A DNA stretch of 64,000 nt from assembly GCF_000722545.1 (NCBI RefSeq), contig NZ_JNVM01000017.1, positions 124,001 through 188,000 of the forward strand. Reading direction: 5' to 3'. Source of the stretch: Paenibacillus tyrphae (GTDB lineage Bacteria; Bacillota; Bacilli; Paenibacillales; NBRC-103111). This document shows positions 9,222-17,809 of this stretch, piece after piece. The position numbers were made by a program, and so were the translations under genes. A model generated the notes under the pieces. That model was not told the origin of the DNA, ran no database searches, and worked only from the letters and a program-made list of their open reading frames with translations. Numbering within the stretch: position 1 is the stretch's first letter; each line of letters opens with the position of its first letter.

Positions 9222-9866
9222 ATGGATTTTTCAATCATCGAGCATTTGACAGAGGACAACATCAAGCATTGGCTGGAGCAATACCGCTCCCTGGGGCCGC
9301 TTCCCGGCATCCTGCTCACGTTCGCCAAGTCGTTCGTTCCTCCGCTGCCTACGCTGGTCATCGTCGGAGTCAATGCGGCGGTATACGGCTTATGGCTCGG
9401 CTTTCTATATTCGTGGATCGGCATGATCGCCGGATGCCTGACGACCTTCCTGATCATTCGCAAAGCGGCTGGCCATCCGTACTTCGAGCGGTGGAAGCGC
9501 AAGCCCAAAGTCGAAAAAAGCATGCGGTGGGTCCGCCACAACGGGTTCAGCTATGTGTTTCTGCTGAGCGTGTTTCCGGTCGGCCCGTTCGTGCTTGTCA
9601 ATATGGCGGCCGCCGTCGCGCGCATGCGGCTGCATACATTCCTGATCGCCGTGGCCGCTGGCAAAGCGATCATGATCTTCTCCGTTTCGTATATCGGGTA
9701 CGATCTGGAACGATTTGTCCGCGATCCGCTTCAGCTGCTCTATGTGGTGTTGTTTATCGGGGGCTCGCTGTTTCTCAGCAAAAAAATCGAGACGCATTTT
9801 ACAAAAGCGGCTGCGGCTAAAGAGGAGCAGCGAAGTCTAAACGGAGACGAGCAGGGGAGCGGATGA
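9222..9866 (+). CDS. TVP38/TMEM64 (VTT domain) membrane protein
   Basis: A 214-residue polytopic membrane protein of the VTT/DedA-like superfamily. The hallmark re-entrant segment is visible near residues 35-45 (Lys-Ser-Phe-Val-Pro-Pro-Leu-Pro-Thr), followed by the Gly-rich second helix, a cytoplasmic basic loop around 85-100, and the second conserved stretch near 115-130 (Ser-Val-Phe-Pro-Val-Gly-Pro-Phe-Val). Related proteins are implicated in lipid scrambling or undecaprenyl-phosphate handling, but the substrate of this member is unknown. The ribosome binding site is weak (CGGGTGA). The C-terminus is hydrophilic and probably cytoplasmic. Confidence 0.82.
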   Translation: MDFSIIEHLTEDNIKHWLEQYRSLGPLPGILLTFAKSFVPPLPTLVIVGVNAAVYGLWLGFLYSWIGMIAGCLTTFLIIRKAAGHPYFERWKRKPKVEKSMRWVRHNGFSYVFLLSVFPVGPFVLVNMAAAVARMRLHTFLIAVAAGKAIMIFSVSYIGYDLERFVRDPLQLLYVVLFIGGSLFLSKKIETHFTKAAAAKEEQRSLNGDEQGSG

Positions 9867-9935
9867 ATCCCGATCCATTTGCGTCATCCCATTCTTTTCT
9901 ATCTGTATCTGTTCATCCTTCGGCAAAACGACGAA

Positions 9936-10015
9936 ATCCGGAAGCATAGGCTTCCGGATGGGCCACCCCGGGCTTTTGGCCTCGGGGAGATGGTTTTCGT
10001 TTAGGTAGCGCGGGT
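9936..10015. other. Tandem intergenic hairpins between convergent genes
   Basis: ATCCGGAAGC-ATAG-GCTTCCGGAT (9936-9959) is a perfect 10-bp stem with a 4-base loop. It is followed by a second GC-rich imperfect hairpin (CCCCGGGC / GGCCTCGGGG, about 9964-9988). They sit between the convergent TVP38 and DeoR genes, but neither has a clear T-tract, so a terminator role is only possible. Confidence 0.4.
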
Positions 10016-10051
10016 CAACTGCACGGTTCCGCAAGGCAAGGCAGTTGCTTC

Positions 10052-10837
10052 TTACATGGCATGGATCCAGGTCACACCCGAAGTTTGAAGGTCGGTCTCC
10101 CATTCCTTCGGCATGTTCACATCGCTGATAATGATGTCGATTTCCTTGAGATCGGCCAGCTTGTAGAACTGCCCCTCGCCGATCTTTGAGCGGTCGGTCA
10201 TCACGATCGATTGCTTGGAATGCTCGATCAGCTTGCGTGCGAGCTGCCCCCGTTCGGCGTCGAAGCTTGTAATTCCGCGGTTTACCATCAAGCCATCGAT
10301 CGAGATAAACGCCTTGTCCGCATAAAACTGCTCGACCATCCGCTCGGCCATCGAGCCGGATACCCGTGCCTGCGAGGCATTGACCTTGCCTCCGATAAAA
10401 TAAACGTCGCCGGAGAACAGCTCCTTGTTCTTGTAATCGATGAGCAGATACAGCGCCGGAGCGGAAAAGGCCAGCACCGTAATATTTTTCTTATTGAGCA
10501 AAAAATGAATCATCTGCTGGGTCGTCGTGCCGTCGTCGATGAAGATCACGTCGTTGTCTTCCACCAGAGACGCAGCCGCCCGGCCGATCCGCTTCTTCTC
10601 GTCGGCGTACAGCTCTTCCCGCTTCAGGTGCGGCGGCTCTTCCCGTGCCAGGTTGATTTTGACCGCACCGCCGTAGACCCGCTTCAGCTTGTTCTCCGCC
10701 TCCAGCTCCTCCAAATACCGGCGCACCGTCTCCGACGACACCTTCAGCTTCTCAACCAGCTCAAATGTCTTTACTTTTCCTTCCAGATTGAGCGTGTTCA
10801 AGATGACATCCTTGCGTTCTTCCCCCACCAAAGACAT
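10052..10837 (-). CDS. DeoR-family transcriptional regulator of the phosphonate cluster
   Basis: A 261-residue repressor-type protein: an N-terminal DeoR winged helix (about residues 3-58, with Ser-Ser-Glu-Thr-Val-Arg-Arg-Tyr-Leu-Glu-Glu-Leu as recognition region) and a C-terminal DeoR sensor domain from about 75 (Asp-Asp-Gly-Thr-Thr-Thr-Gln-Gln). DeoR proteins usually sense a phosphorylated metabolite; here phosphonoacetaldehyde or another AEP-pathway compound is an inference from context. It is the last gene of the phn cluster, 84 bases after phnW. An in-frame TTG lies 9 bases upstream but abuts the GGAGG site, so ATG 10837 with 9-base spacing is the better start. Confidence 0.85.
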   Translation of the reverse strand: MSLVGEERKDVILNTLNLEGKVKTFELVEKLKVSSETVRRYLEELEAENKLKRVYGGAVKINLAREEPPHLKREELYADEKKRIGRAAASLVEDNDVIFIDDGTTTQQMIHFLLNKKNITVLAFSAPALYLLIDYKNKELFSGDVYFIGGKVNASQARVSGSMAERMVEQFYADKAFISIDGLMVNRGITSFDAERGQLARKLIEHSKQSIVMTDRSKIGEGQFYKLADLKEIDIIISDVNMPKEWETDLQTSGVTWIHAM

Positions 10838-10872
10838 TCGGCGCAACCTCCAGCCCTGCGTATGATACTTGC

Positions 10873-10881
10873 ATTATAGCA
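10873..10881 (-). promoter_or_regulatory. Extended -10 promoter for the deoR gene
   Basis: On the minus strand TGC-TATAAT lies about 36 bases upstream of the deoR start, within the 84-base gap after phnW. No good -35 is seen, but the TGN extension fits an extended -10 promoter, so the regulator may also be transcribed separately from phnW. Confidence 0.45.
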
Positions 10882-10921
10882 CCCGAGCGCCGCAGCTTAC
10901 ACGATTTTCCGTTCCGCCGCT

Positions 10922-12049
10922 TTACAACCAGAATCGGTTGCGCCCGATCGCCTCCAATAGCCGCGCGATATCGTCCGCATGCACATCCCCGATGTTGCCG
11001 ATGCGGAACGTGTCTGCGGACGAGATTTTGCCCGGATACAGCACGAAGCCTTCGAGCTTCATCCGCGCGTAAAATTCCGCAAACGAAAACTGCGGATGCG
11101 CCGGATACACAAACGAAGTAATGATCGGCGATTGGCACGAGGCCGGAAGCAGCGCTTGAAACCCAAGCTCCTCCATCCCCCGCACCAACAGGCGCTGGTT
11201 GTTCTCGTACCGCTGCTGTCGCTTCGTGATGCCTCCCTCGTCCTCCAGCTCCAGCAGTGCTTCGTGGAACGCGTGCACGACATGGGTCGGCGAGGTGAAC
11301 CGCCACTTGCCCTGCTGCCGCTCCATCGTCTCCCATTGATCGTACAGATCAAGCGAGAGCGACCGGGCGCGTCCGGCGCAGGCAGTCAGCTCCTCCGTCT
11401 TCGCGATGACGAAGCCGAAACCGGGGACGCCTTGAATGCACTTGTTGCTGCTGCTGATCAAAAAATCGATGCCGAGCGTCGCCACGTCGATGGCGATGCC
11501 GCCGAAGCTGCTCATCGCATCGGCGATCAGCGTCTTGCCGTGCTGCTTCGCCGCCCGGGCGATGTCCTCCAGCGGATTGCGCATCCCGGTCGTCGTCTCC
11601 GTATGGACGACGGCCACATGCGTAATATCCGGCTGCGCGGCCAAGACGGCTTCCAAAGCGGCCACGTCCGCAGGCGTCGTCTCGCCCAGCGCGATCCGGA
11701 CGGTCGGAATGCGCAGCCGCTCCGCCATTTGCGCGATCCGCTCGCCGTAAGCTCCGTTAATGAGGACGGCCAGCTTGCCGTCCACGGGGATCGCCGAGCC
11801 GATCACCGATTCCACGACGAATGTGCCGCTTCCCTGCATCAGCACGGCCGTATACCGGTCCGTCTCCGTCGTCGCCAGCCGGACCAGCCTGCCGCGAATG
11901 TCCTGTACCAAGTCGTTGTATTCGCGGTCCCACGTGCACCAGTCCTTCAGCATGGCCGCCTTCACCCGCTTCGTCGTGGACAAAGGTCCCGGCGTCAGCA
12001 GCAAATATGGATTATCCGGCATTGCCGGAACGGTCATCGTTTCTGTCAT
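10922..12049 (-). CDS. phnW: 2-aminoethylphosphonate--pyruvate transaminase
   Basis: A 375-residue class V PLP aminotransferase converting 2-aminoethylphosphonate and pyruvate to phosphonoacetaldehyde and L-alanine, in the cytoplasm. The N-terminal Leu-Leu-Thr-Pro-Gly-Pro-Leu-Ser motif and the Cys-Thr-Trp-Asp-Arg-Glu-Tyr segment are characteristic of PhnW. Asp177 (Ala-Asp-Ala-Met-Ser-Ser) and Lys203 (Ser-Ser-Ser-Asn-Lys-Cys) are the expected PLP-contacting and Schiff-base residues. The length is normal. It lies 6 bases downstream of phnX in the same operon; an AAAGGATG site precedes ATG 12049. Confidence 0.95.
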   Translation of the reverse strand: MTETMTVPAMPDNPYLLLTPGPLSTTKRVKAAMLKDWCTWDREYNDLVQDIRGRLVRLATTETDRYTAVLMQGSGTFVVESVIGSAIPVDGKLAVLINGAYGERIAQMAERLRIPTVRIALGETTPADVAALEAVLAAQPDITHVAVVHTETTTGMRNPLEDIARAAKQHGKTLIADAMSSFGGIAIDVATLGIDFLISSSNKCIQGVPGFGFVIAKTEELTACAGRARSLSLDLYDQWETMERQQGKWRFTSPTHVVHAFHEALLELEDEGGITKRQQRYENNQRLLVRGMEELGFQALLPASCQSPIITSFVYPAHPQFSFAEFYARMKLEGFVLYPGKISSADTFRIGNIGDVHADDIARLLEAIGRNRFWL

Positions 12050-12055
12050 AAGAAT

Positions 12056-12883
12056 TCATCCTTTCGTTGCGGCCGCCATGGAGCATGGGGATTCCCCTGC
12101 CGCCAAGCGCCGGTTAATGTCTGCAATGACCGGGTCCAACGCCCCGATGGAGTCGATCACATAATGCGCGCCCTCCGACCGGTAGCGCCGCCCAATCTCT
12201 TCGAGCTTCCGCTGCAGAACGGCGGGATCGCATGCATTTACTTCCGCCTCGGTCATGCCGAGTTCACTGCTGCCTTTGAGAATGCTGACCGTCCAGGTTC
12301 CGGCGTTCAGCCCTTCACGAATGTCGCTGATTGTATCTCCGACTTTGACGATATGCTTCATCGGATAAATACCAAGCCGAATTGCGTTCTCGTAGATCAT
12401 CCACGGATACGGCCGGCCCGCAGGCATTTCGTCCGGCGTTACCAGCCCATCCGGCGCATAGCCCTGCTTCTTCGCCTCGGCGGCGACGATCTCCATCATC
12501 TCCGTCGTATATCCCGTGGTCGAGCCGACCTTGATCCCTTGCGACCGCAACCGCGCCACCAGCTCAATCACTCCCGGAATCGGGGTCGCATACTGCTTCA
12601 GGATGCCGAACAGCATCAGCTCGAAATCCGAGTACAGCGAATCGACATCGGCTTCCTCCGGCGTCCGGCCGAAGGCCGCCTTCCACTGCTTCGCCACGCT
12701 GTCCAGGCGGCAAAGCTCGCGGAGATGATCCCGCTTCAGCATCCCCATCGGCCCGCGCGCTTCCTCGGCCGTCAGCGTAATTCCCCGCTTCGCAAACACT
12801 TCCACAAATACTGCCACCGGCGCGAAGCAGCCGTAGTCAACCGCAGTTCCCGCCCAATCCAAAATGACTCCTTGTACCGTCAT
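12056..12883 (-). CDS. phnX: Phosphonoacetaldehyde hydrolase
   Basis: A 275-residue HAD-superfamily enzyme that cleaves the C-P bond of phosphonoacetaldehyde to give acetaldehyde and phosphate. The nucleophile motif Asp-Trp-Ala-Gly-Thr places Asp9 in the HAD loop, and Lys50 in Met-Gly-Met-Leu-Lys-Arg-Asp-His matches the Schiff-base lysine specific to PhnX. The HAD motif with Val-Gly-Asp-Thr-Ile-Ser-Asp near 190 is also present. It lies 18 bases after the permease gene and 6 bases before phnW. With PhnW it makes a complete two-step AEP pathway. Confidence 0.95.
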   Translation of the reverse strand: MTVQGVILDWAGTAVDYGCFAPVAVFVEVFAKRGITLTAEEARGPMGMLKRDHLRELCRLDSVAKQWKAAFGRTPEEADVDSLYSDFELMLFGILKQYATPIPGVIELVARLRSQGIKVGSTTGYTTEMMEIVAAEAKKQGYAPDGLVTPDEMPAGRPYPWMIYENAIRLGIYPMKHIVKVGDTISDIREGLNAGTWTVSILKGSSELGMTEAEVNACDPAVLQRKLEEIGRRYRSEGAHYVIDSIGALDPVIADINRRLAAGESPCSMAAATKG

Positions 12884-12901
12884 ATCTTGATTCCTCCCGT
12901 A

Positions 12902-14614
12902 TTATTTGTGCGTTTGCCAAGCTTCTGTCCGCCGCTTCACGCCCCGCAAAATGAGCTCGTAAAGCAGCCGGACAGCGATATTCGTTCCCAGAATCAGCAC
13001 CGACATAGCCGCCGCGGCCGCCGTGTCGCCCGCATCGTCCATATGGACGATGGAGACCGCCGCCAGCTTGAAATCCGGCGAAGTCAGGAAGACGAGCGCC
13101 GACACCGTTACCATGGAGTTGACGAAGAAGTACATCCCCATCTCGATAATAGCCGGCAGCGACAGCGGCACCGTCACCTTGAGAAACGTCCGGTAGAACG
13201 GCACCCGCATCGACTCCGCCACCAGCTCGAACTCCTTGTCCTGCTTCTTCAGCGTCGTCATTGCCGTGATGAAGGGCACCGAGAAAAAGTGAACGACATT
13301 TGCCAACACCAGAATGGCTACGGTGCCGTACATCGGATGCAGCGGGTTGTCCGGCGCGTTGAAGAAGAAAATGTACGCCAGCCCGATGACCATGCCGGGC
13401 AGCGACAGAGGCAGGATGGCCAAGAAATAGCCGAGCTGCCGGGCGCTTCGCAGCATCCGCGTTTTTTCGATCAAGTACGCCGTGATGAACGCGAACAGCG
13501 TGCCCAGGACTGCCGTCAGCAGCGAAAGAACCAAGCTGTTCCAGAACGGCTCGAACCCGGCCGCCGCCATCGCAGAAAAATCAAAATGCTTGAGCGAAAG
13601 TGTCAGGTTATAAGGCCATACGTTCACCAACGAAGCATAAACGATCGTCAGCAGCGGAATGAGAATTCCGATGGACATCAAGGCGCAGAACAGCGTAAAC
13701 AGCATGTCCCTCAGACGGCCGTTCACAATGCGGTACGGCGTCGATTTGGATGTGATCAGCGCATTTTGCTTGCGCTGCACGAGCCGGTCCACGATGAAGG
13801 CGACAACCGCCGGGATCGTCAGCAGAATGCCGACCGCCGCGCCCATGGACATGTTTTGCTGGCCGATCACCTGCTTGTAAATATCCGTCGCGAGCACGTT
13901 GAACTTCCCGCCGATGACCTGAGGCGCTCCGAAATCAGTGAAGCACGCAGTGAAGCAGACGAAGATGGCGCTGATCAGCCCGAACTTGACCGACGGCAGC
14001 GTCACCGTGAGCAGCCGCTTGAGCCTTCCCGCGCCGAGCGTCTCCGCCGCTTCGTACAGCCGATAATCGGTGACGGCCAGCGACGCCGCCAAGATCAGAA
14101 ACGCTTGCGGGAACAAGTAGATGACCTCCGCCATGATGATGCCGACCGGGCCGTACAGCTCGATTTTAAACCCGGGCACCAGTCCGAACAGCCCGTTCGT
14201 GACAAGACCTTGGTTGCCGAACAAATACGTCAGCGCGATTCCGTGCATCATCGTAGGCGCGAACAACGGCACAAGCGCGATCATTTTGAAGAATCCCTTT
14301 CCCCGGATCGCCGTCCGGATGACCCCGTATGCGTAGAAGAACGCCAGCGTGACAGCGATGCCCGTCGAAAGGACCGAGACGTAGATCGTATTCGTTAGCG
14401 ACTGGGACAGCGCCGGCGTCGAAAAGTAACGCACAAAGGTAGCCAGCCCGACGAAAGCTCCTTCACGGTCCAAGAACGCCTTGGCGAACAAGACGCCCAG
14501 AGGAAACAAAACGGCCGTGAGCAGCAGCAGGACGACGATGACGACAAGCGACATCTGCCAGAGCTCCGCGCCCCCCGCTTTCGGGCTGAGCGCCCGGGTT
14601 CGTGCAGTCCACAT
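12902..14614 (-). CDS. AEP ABC transporter permease, two fused permease domains
   Basis: A 570-residue polytopic permease with two consecutive binding-protein-dependent transport domains (about residues 70-265 and 340-550), each with an EAA-type loop (Glu-Ala-Ala-Glu-Thr-Leu-Gly-Ala-Gly near 185; Ala-Glu-Ser-Met-Arg-Val-Pro near 470). This fused architecture is that of the putative AEP permeases related to PhnU/PhnV and to Fe3+-type importers. It would form the whole membrane channel alone. A TTG overlapping the ATPase stop codon could extend the frame by 9 codons, but the GAAGGAGA site points to ATG 14614. AEP specificity comes from the neighbouring phnXW. Confidence 0.88.
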   Translation of the reverse strand: MWTARTRALSPKAGGAELWQMSLVVIVVLLLLTAVLFPLGVLFAKAFLDREGAFVGLATFVRYFSTPALSQSLTNTIYVSVLSTGIAVTLAFFYAYGVIRTAIRGKGFFKMIALVPLFAPTMMHGIALTYLFGNQGLVTNGLFGLVPGFKIELYGPVGIIMAEVIYLFPQAFLILAASLAVTDYRLYEAAETLGAGRLKRLLTVTLPSVKFGLISAIFVCFTACFTDFGAPQVIGGKFNVLATDIYKQVIGQQNMSMGAAVGILLTIPAVVAFIVDRLVQRKQNALITSKSTPYRIVNGRLRDMLFTLFCALMSIGILIPLLTIVYASLVNVWPYNLTLSLKHFDFSAMAAAGFEPFWNSLVLSLLTAVLGTLFAFITAYLIEKTRMLRSARQLGYFLAILPLSLPGMVIGLAYIFFFNAPDNPLHPMYGTVAILVLANVVHFFSVPFITAMTTLKKQDKEFELVAESMRVPFYRTFLKVTVPLSLPAIIEMGMYFFVNSMVTVSALVFLTSPDFKLAAVSIVHMDDAGDTAAAAAMSVLILGTNIAVRLLYELILRGVKRRTEAWQTHK

Positions 14615-14637
14615 GATGAAATCTCCTTCGCTTGGAT

Positions 14638-15666
14638 TCAATGGGCCAAGGCTTCCGCCTGGAACGACAGCAGCTTCTCTGCGGGCACGTTCAGCAGGAC
14701 GCGGGCGTCTTTGGCCAGCGGCAGCTCGCGGGAGGCTTGGGCAGGAACGTCCACCGTTACCAGCTCGCCTGCGCCAGAGTGAAGCATTTGGAGATTCAGC
14801 CGGTAGAACGGACCGCGGAATTCGACGCTACGGACGACGGCCGGGATGCCTTCACCCTCATTGCCTGCTCTGACCTCGATATGCTCCGGCCGGACGGCGA
14901 TCGCTCGCCTGCCTTCCGTCCCTGCTCGCCATACGCCGTCTTCCAGAAAGTTGATCGCCCCGACAAAATCGGCGACGAACGGAGAGTTCGGGCGGTCGTA
15001 CACGTCCTGCGGCGTGCCGGTCTGAACGACCTCCGCGTTGTTCATGACGACGATCCGGTCGGCCATCGTCAGCGCCTCTTCCTGATCGTGCGTCACCATG
15101 ATGGTCGTGATGCCGAGCTTGGTCTGCAGCTCGCGGATTTCCTGCCGCAGCTTCACGCGCACCTTCGCATCCAAAGCCGACAGCGGCTCGTCCAACAGCA
15201 GCATGTCCGGCGACAGTACGATGGCGCGGGCTAAAGCGATGCGCTGCTGCTGACCGCCCGACAGCTGGGACGGATAGCGCTGCATGACATGCTCCAGATC
15301 GATCAGCGCGAACGCTTCGCGCACCTTGAAGTCGATATCTTTCTTGGACCATTTCTTGTTCTGCAGCCCGTAAGCGACGTTCTGGTAAGCTGTCAAGTTC
15401 GGAAACAAGGCGTACGACTGGAATACCATGCCGAAATTCCGTTTCGCAGGCGGCAGAGCGGTGATATCCTTCCCGTCTACGGCAATCCGTCCTTCGGTCG
15501 GGCTTTCGAGACCGGCAATCAGGCGCAGCAGCGTCGTTTTGCCGCAGCCGCTCGGCCCGAGCAGGCAGACGAATTCGTTTTTGTTCATATCGAGATTAAC
15601 CTGTTTCAGCGCTGTGAACGAACCGAATGATTTGGACAACTGTCGGATCGATAAATACGGTTGCAT
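14638..15666 (-). CDS. AEP ABC transporter ATP-binding protein
   Basis: A 342-residue ABC ATPase. Walker A is Gly-Pro-Ser-Gly-Cys-Gly-Lys-Thr-Thr (about residue 38), the signature is Leu-Ser-Gly-Gly-Gln-Gln-Gln-Arg, Walker B is Leu-Leu-Leu-Asp-Glu-Pro-Leu-Ser-Ala-Leu-Asp, and the switch His is in Val-Thr-His-Asp. The C-terminal part (about 240-342) is a TOBE-like domain. It would energise the fused permease at 12902-14614. The start is ATG 15666 with AAGGAGG 5 bases upstream, which excludes a 17-codon longer frame. It is the first gene of the phn transport/catabolic transcript. Confidence 0.9.
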   Translation of the reverse strand: MQPYLSIRQLSKSFGSFTALKQVNLDMNKNEFVCLLGPSGCGKTTLLRLIAGLESPTEGRIAVDGKDITALPPAKRNFGMVFQSYALFPNLTAYQNVAYGLQNKKWSKKDIDFKVREAFALIDLEHVMQRYPSQLSGGQQQRIALARAIVLSPDMLLLDEPLSALDAKVRVKLRQEIRELQTKLGITTIMVTHDQEEALTMADRIVVMNNAEVVQTGTPQDVYDRPNSPFVADFVGAINFLEDGVWRAGTEGRRAIAVRPEHIEVRAGNEGEGIPAVVRSVEFRGPFYRLNLQMLHSGAGELVTVDVPAQASRELPLAKDARVLLNVPAEKLLSFQAEALAH

Positions 15667-15765
15667 AAGAGCCTCCTTCAGACCGGCCCGCAAGGGACCG
15701 GCTTGCTTGCTTTCCATTCAAGTATAGGCCGGTTTTGTTAACGGAATATCAAACGCAAGTAAAGA

Positions 15766-15808
15766 TTATGTTATTTGTTTTGTTTTGTTGTATTTATGTT
15801 GTTTTCAT
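15766..15808 (-). promoter_or_regulatory. ACAACA/AACAA-rich control region upstream of the phn operon
   Basis: This strongly skewed stretch (T/G on plus, A/C on minus) carries several AACAA or ACAACA units upstream of the ATPase gene. A similar stretch lies at 17091-17140 upstream of the binding-protein gene. Multiple spaced AACAA-type units resemble operators of some DeoR-family repressors. The DeoR gene in the cluster makes it a candidate operator. Confidence 0.35.
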
Positions 15809-15820
15809 AAGAGAATTTGG

Positions 15821-15854
15821 AAAAAAAAGCGCAGAACCTGCGGCTCCGCGCTTT
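15821..15854 (-). terminator. Terminator after the AEP-binding protein gene
   Basis: On the minus strand a 13-bp stem (AAAGCGC outer part; inner part with two G-U pairs; loop GCA) at 15826-15854 runs into eight T residues (15821-15828). It lies 33 bases after the binding-protein stop and separates that gene from the ATPase-permease-phnXW transcript. Confidence 0.85.
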
Positions 15855-15886
15855 CATTTGGTTGCGATTTGTTCGTTTGCGTACTA

Positions 15887-16996
15887 TTATTTCTTGGCTT
15901 CGCTCTTGCTGTCGTAGCGTTTGCTCCACTCGTTCAAGACGCTTTCGCGGTTTTTGGCCGCTTCGTTCAGGTCGTTCTTGATCAATTGCTTGATCGGGTC
16001 CTTCTCATAGCCTTCCGGAACTTGGCTGCCGTCGCTCTTCACCGCCAAAATCGCAAAGTTTTTGCTGTATTCCTTCATGGCGTCGTCGCTGATGGCCCAA
16101 TCGAGGAAATCTTTGGCCGCCTGCTTGACGGTCTTCTTCTTCAGCAGCGCATTGGCTTCCACATCCCAGCCGGAGCCTTCCTTCGGAAACACGACCTCGA
16201 CCGGAGAGCCCGTCTTCTTCTCTTGGATCCCACGGTAGCCGAAGGAGATCCCGATTGGATATTCACCCGTTCCAGCCATCTTCGCCGGTTTGGAGCCGGA
16301 ATGCACGTACATCGCGATGTTGTCGTGAAGCTTGTCCATGTATGCCCATGCTTTGTCCTTGCCTTCCAATTGCACGAGTCCCGACACGGTCAGGAAGCCG
16401 GTTCCGGAGGAGGCAGGATTCGGCATCGTAATCAAACCCTTGTACTCCGGCTTAATCAAATCGGCATAGCTTTGTGGAACCGACAGGCCGCGCTTCTCCA
16501 TCTCTTTCTTGTTCACGATAAACGCCGTTTCCCAAGCGTCGATGCCGACCCAGCGCGTCGGGCTGTTCTTATCCTTGAAGTCCGGCTGTACCCGGTCGAC
16601 GCCCTGCGGTGAATACCCTTCGAGCATTCCGTTCTGATCTAGCACAAGCAGGCTCGTTGCGGCAAGCCCCCACACGACGTCGGCTTGCGGGTTATCCTTC
16701 TCGGCGATCAGCTTCGCCGTAATGATGCCCGTCGAATCGCGAACGATGTTCAGCTTCACGTCAGGGTACTTCGCTTTATACGTCTCCAGATATTTTTTGA
16801 TCTGATCGTCTTCCAGCGCAGTATAAACCGTAAGCTCTTTGCTTTTCGTATCGATGCCCGCATCGGCGCCGGCGGTTCCGGTATTGCCCGCTCCCGAAGC
16901 TTGCCCCTTTGGTTCAGACTCCGTTTTTCCACAAGCGGCCAGCAGCATGGAAAGCGCCAGCATAAGGATCAACATAAGCGATAAAGACTTTTTCAC
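15887..16996 (-). CDS. AEP-type ABC transporter substrate-binding lipoprotein
   Basis: A 369-residue extracellular lipoprotein. The lipobox Leu-Ala-Ala-Cys puts the lipidated Cys at residue 22, followed by a Gly/Ala/Thr linker and a type-2 periplasmic-binding fold. The Ser-Thr-Gly-Ile-Ile-Thr-Ala-Lys-Leu segment and the Ala-Asp-Val-Val-Trp-Gly-Leu-Ala motif match the binding proteins associated with PhnW/PhnX clusters (distantly related to Fe3+-binding proteins). It is upstream of the ATPase gene, transcribed in the same direction, but followed by its own strong terminator; this would allow higher expression than the other subunits. Confidence 0.88.
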   Translation of the reverse strand: MKKSLSLMLILMLALSMLLAACGKTESEPKGQASGAGNTGTAGADAGIDTKSKELTVYTALEDDQIKKYLETYKAKYPDVKLNIVRDSTGIITAKLIAEKDNPQADVVWGLAATSLLVLDQNGMLEGYSPQGVDRVQPDFKDKNSPTRWVGIDAWETAFIVNKKEMEKRGLSVPQSYADLIKPEYKGLITMPNPASSGTGFLTVSGLVQLEGKDKAWAYMDKLHDNIAMYVHSGSKPAKMAGTGEYPIGISFGYRGIQEKKTGSPVEVVFPKEGSGWDVEANALLKKKTVKQAAKDFLDWAISDDAMKEYSKNFAILAVKSDGSQVPEGYEKDPIKQLIKNDLNEAAKNRESVLNEWSKRYDSKSEAKK

Positions 16997-17090
16997 GTCA
17001 TAATCTCTCCTTTAATTGGATATGACACCTTGGGCTTGGCCCGTTATCCTAACTATAAGAGAGTTTTGTAAAATACATATTAAATACACG

Positions 17091-17140
17091 TTAAGTTATT
17101 GTGTTGTTATTCTTTTAATTGGTTTTAGTTTGTTTTATAT
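17091..17140 (-). promoter_or_regulatory. AACAA-rich control region upstream of the AEP-binding protein gene
   Basis: The stretch read on the minus strand contains AACAAAC, AATAACAACACAATAAC and related units about 95-145 bases upstream of the gene, resembling the tract at 15766-15808. Both sit in front of phosphonate genes in the same orientation. The region from 16997 to 17090 contains the probable core promoter, but I could not settle on one pair of hexamers. Confidence 0.35.
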
Positions 17141-17232
17141 CCATAACCGGCTTTTCTGCCCGTCGCCCCGATAGGCTCTCGTGCATATGGTAGTAGCATA
17201 CTTGCGAATCTTCTGCGAAGGAGCTGCCCCCC

Positions 17233-17568
17233 ATGCCATACCGCATTATCGTCGCTTTGTCCCAGCGGATGCTTCATCTGCTGGAAGGCAATCGCGTGAT
17301 CCGTTCGTATCCGATCGCCATCGGCAAAATACTGACACAGTCGCCCGTGGGCGAGTACAGGATTGTAAACAAGGTGCCCCATCCGGGCGGACCGTTCGGC
17401 GTCTTCTGGATGGGACTATCTCGCCCGCATTACGGCATCCACGGCACGAATAACCCGGCGTCCATCGGCCATGCCGTCTCTCACGGCTGCATCCGCATGT
17501 ACAACGAGGATGTACTGTCGCTTGCCCGTCTTGTCCCCATCGGCACGCGGGTAACGATCCGTCCGTAG
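17233..17568 (+). CDS. L,D-transpeptidase (YkuD domain)
   Basis: A 111-residue protein consisting almost entirely of a YkuD catalytic domain. The signature His-Gly-Thr-Asn-Asn-Pro-Ala-Ser-Ile-Gly (His70) and Ser-His-Gly-Cys-Ile-Arg-Met (catalytic Cys86) are intact. Such enzymes form 3-3 peptidoglycan cross-links or attach proteins to the wall. There is no LysM domain and no obvious signal peptide, as in other very short bacillar members, so the export route is unclear. AAGGAG lies 10 bases before ATG 17233. It is not obviously in an operon. Confidence 0.9.
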   Translation: MPYRIIVALSQRMLHLLEGNRVIRSYPIAIGKILTQSPVGEYRIVNKVPHPGGPFGVFWMGLSRPHYGIHGTNNPASIGHAVSHGCIRMYNEDVLSLARLVPIGTRVTIRP

Positions 17569-17809
17569 CTGCCGTACACGGCAGGAGCTAATTGGCCCGG
17601 TTCCTGCCCGCGGCTCTGTGCGCGAGTTGATGAAAAACTTTCACGGGCCATGCCTCGCCGAAACGCGCTCCGGGTTTCCTTGTCCTGGAAAAAGGCAGCT
17701 ACTGCGGCAAATGAAGGCTTAAAAGAAGTACCTTTTTTTTATTGGCCCGATTTTGCGGTATACTGGCTAACAGAATGAACCAATTGAACATAAGGTCAGG
17801 TGAGCGGGT

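Noticed and set aside
10979..14398. A very long plus-strand open frame (1139 codons) across phnW, phnX and the permease gene
   Set aside because: It is antisense to three well-recognised genes and its product is Arg/His/Gln-rich, as expected for the complement of GC-rich coding sequence.
15289..15727. Plus-strand open frames opposite the phn ATPase gene
   Set aside because: They are antisense shadows without a ribosome binding site; the ABC ATPase motifs on the minus strand are decisive.
17569..17809. Possible M-box (Mg2+) riboswitch before corA
   Set aside because: I could not find the conserved M-box segments; a GGCAGGA/TCCTGCC inverted repeat is present but is not enough.
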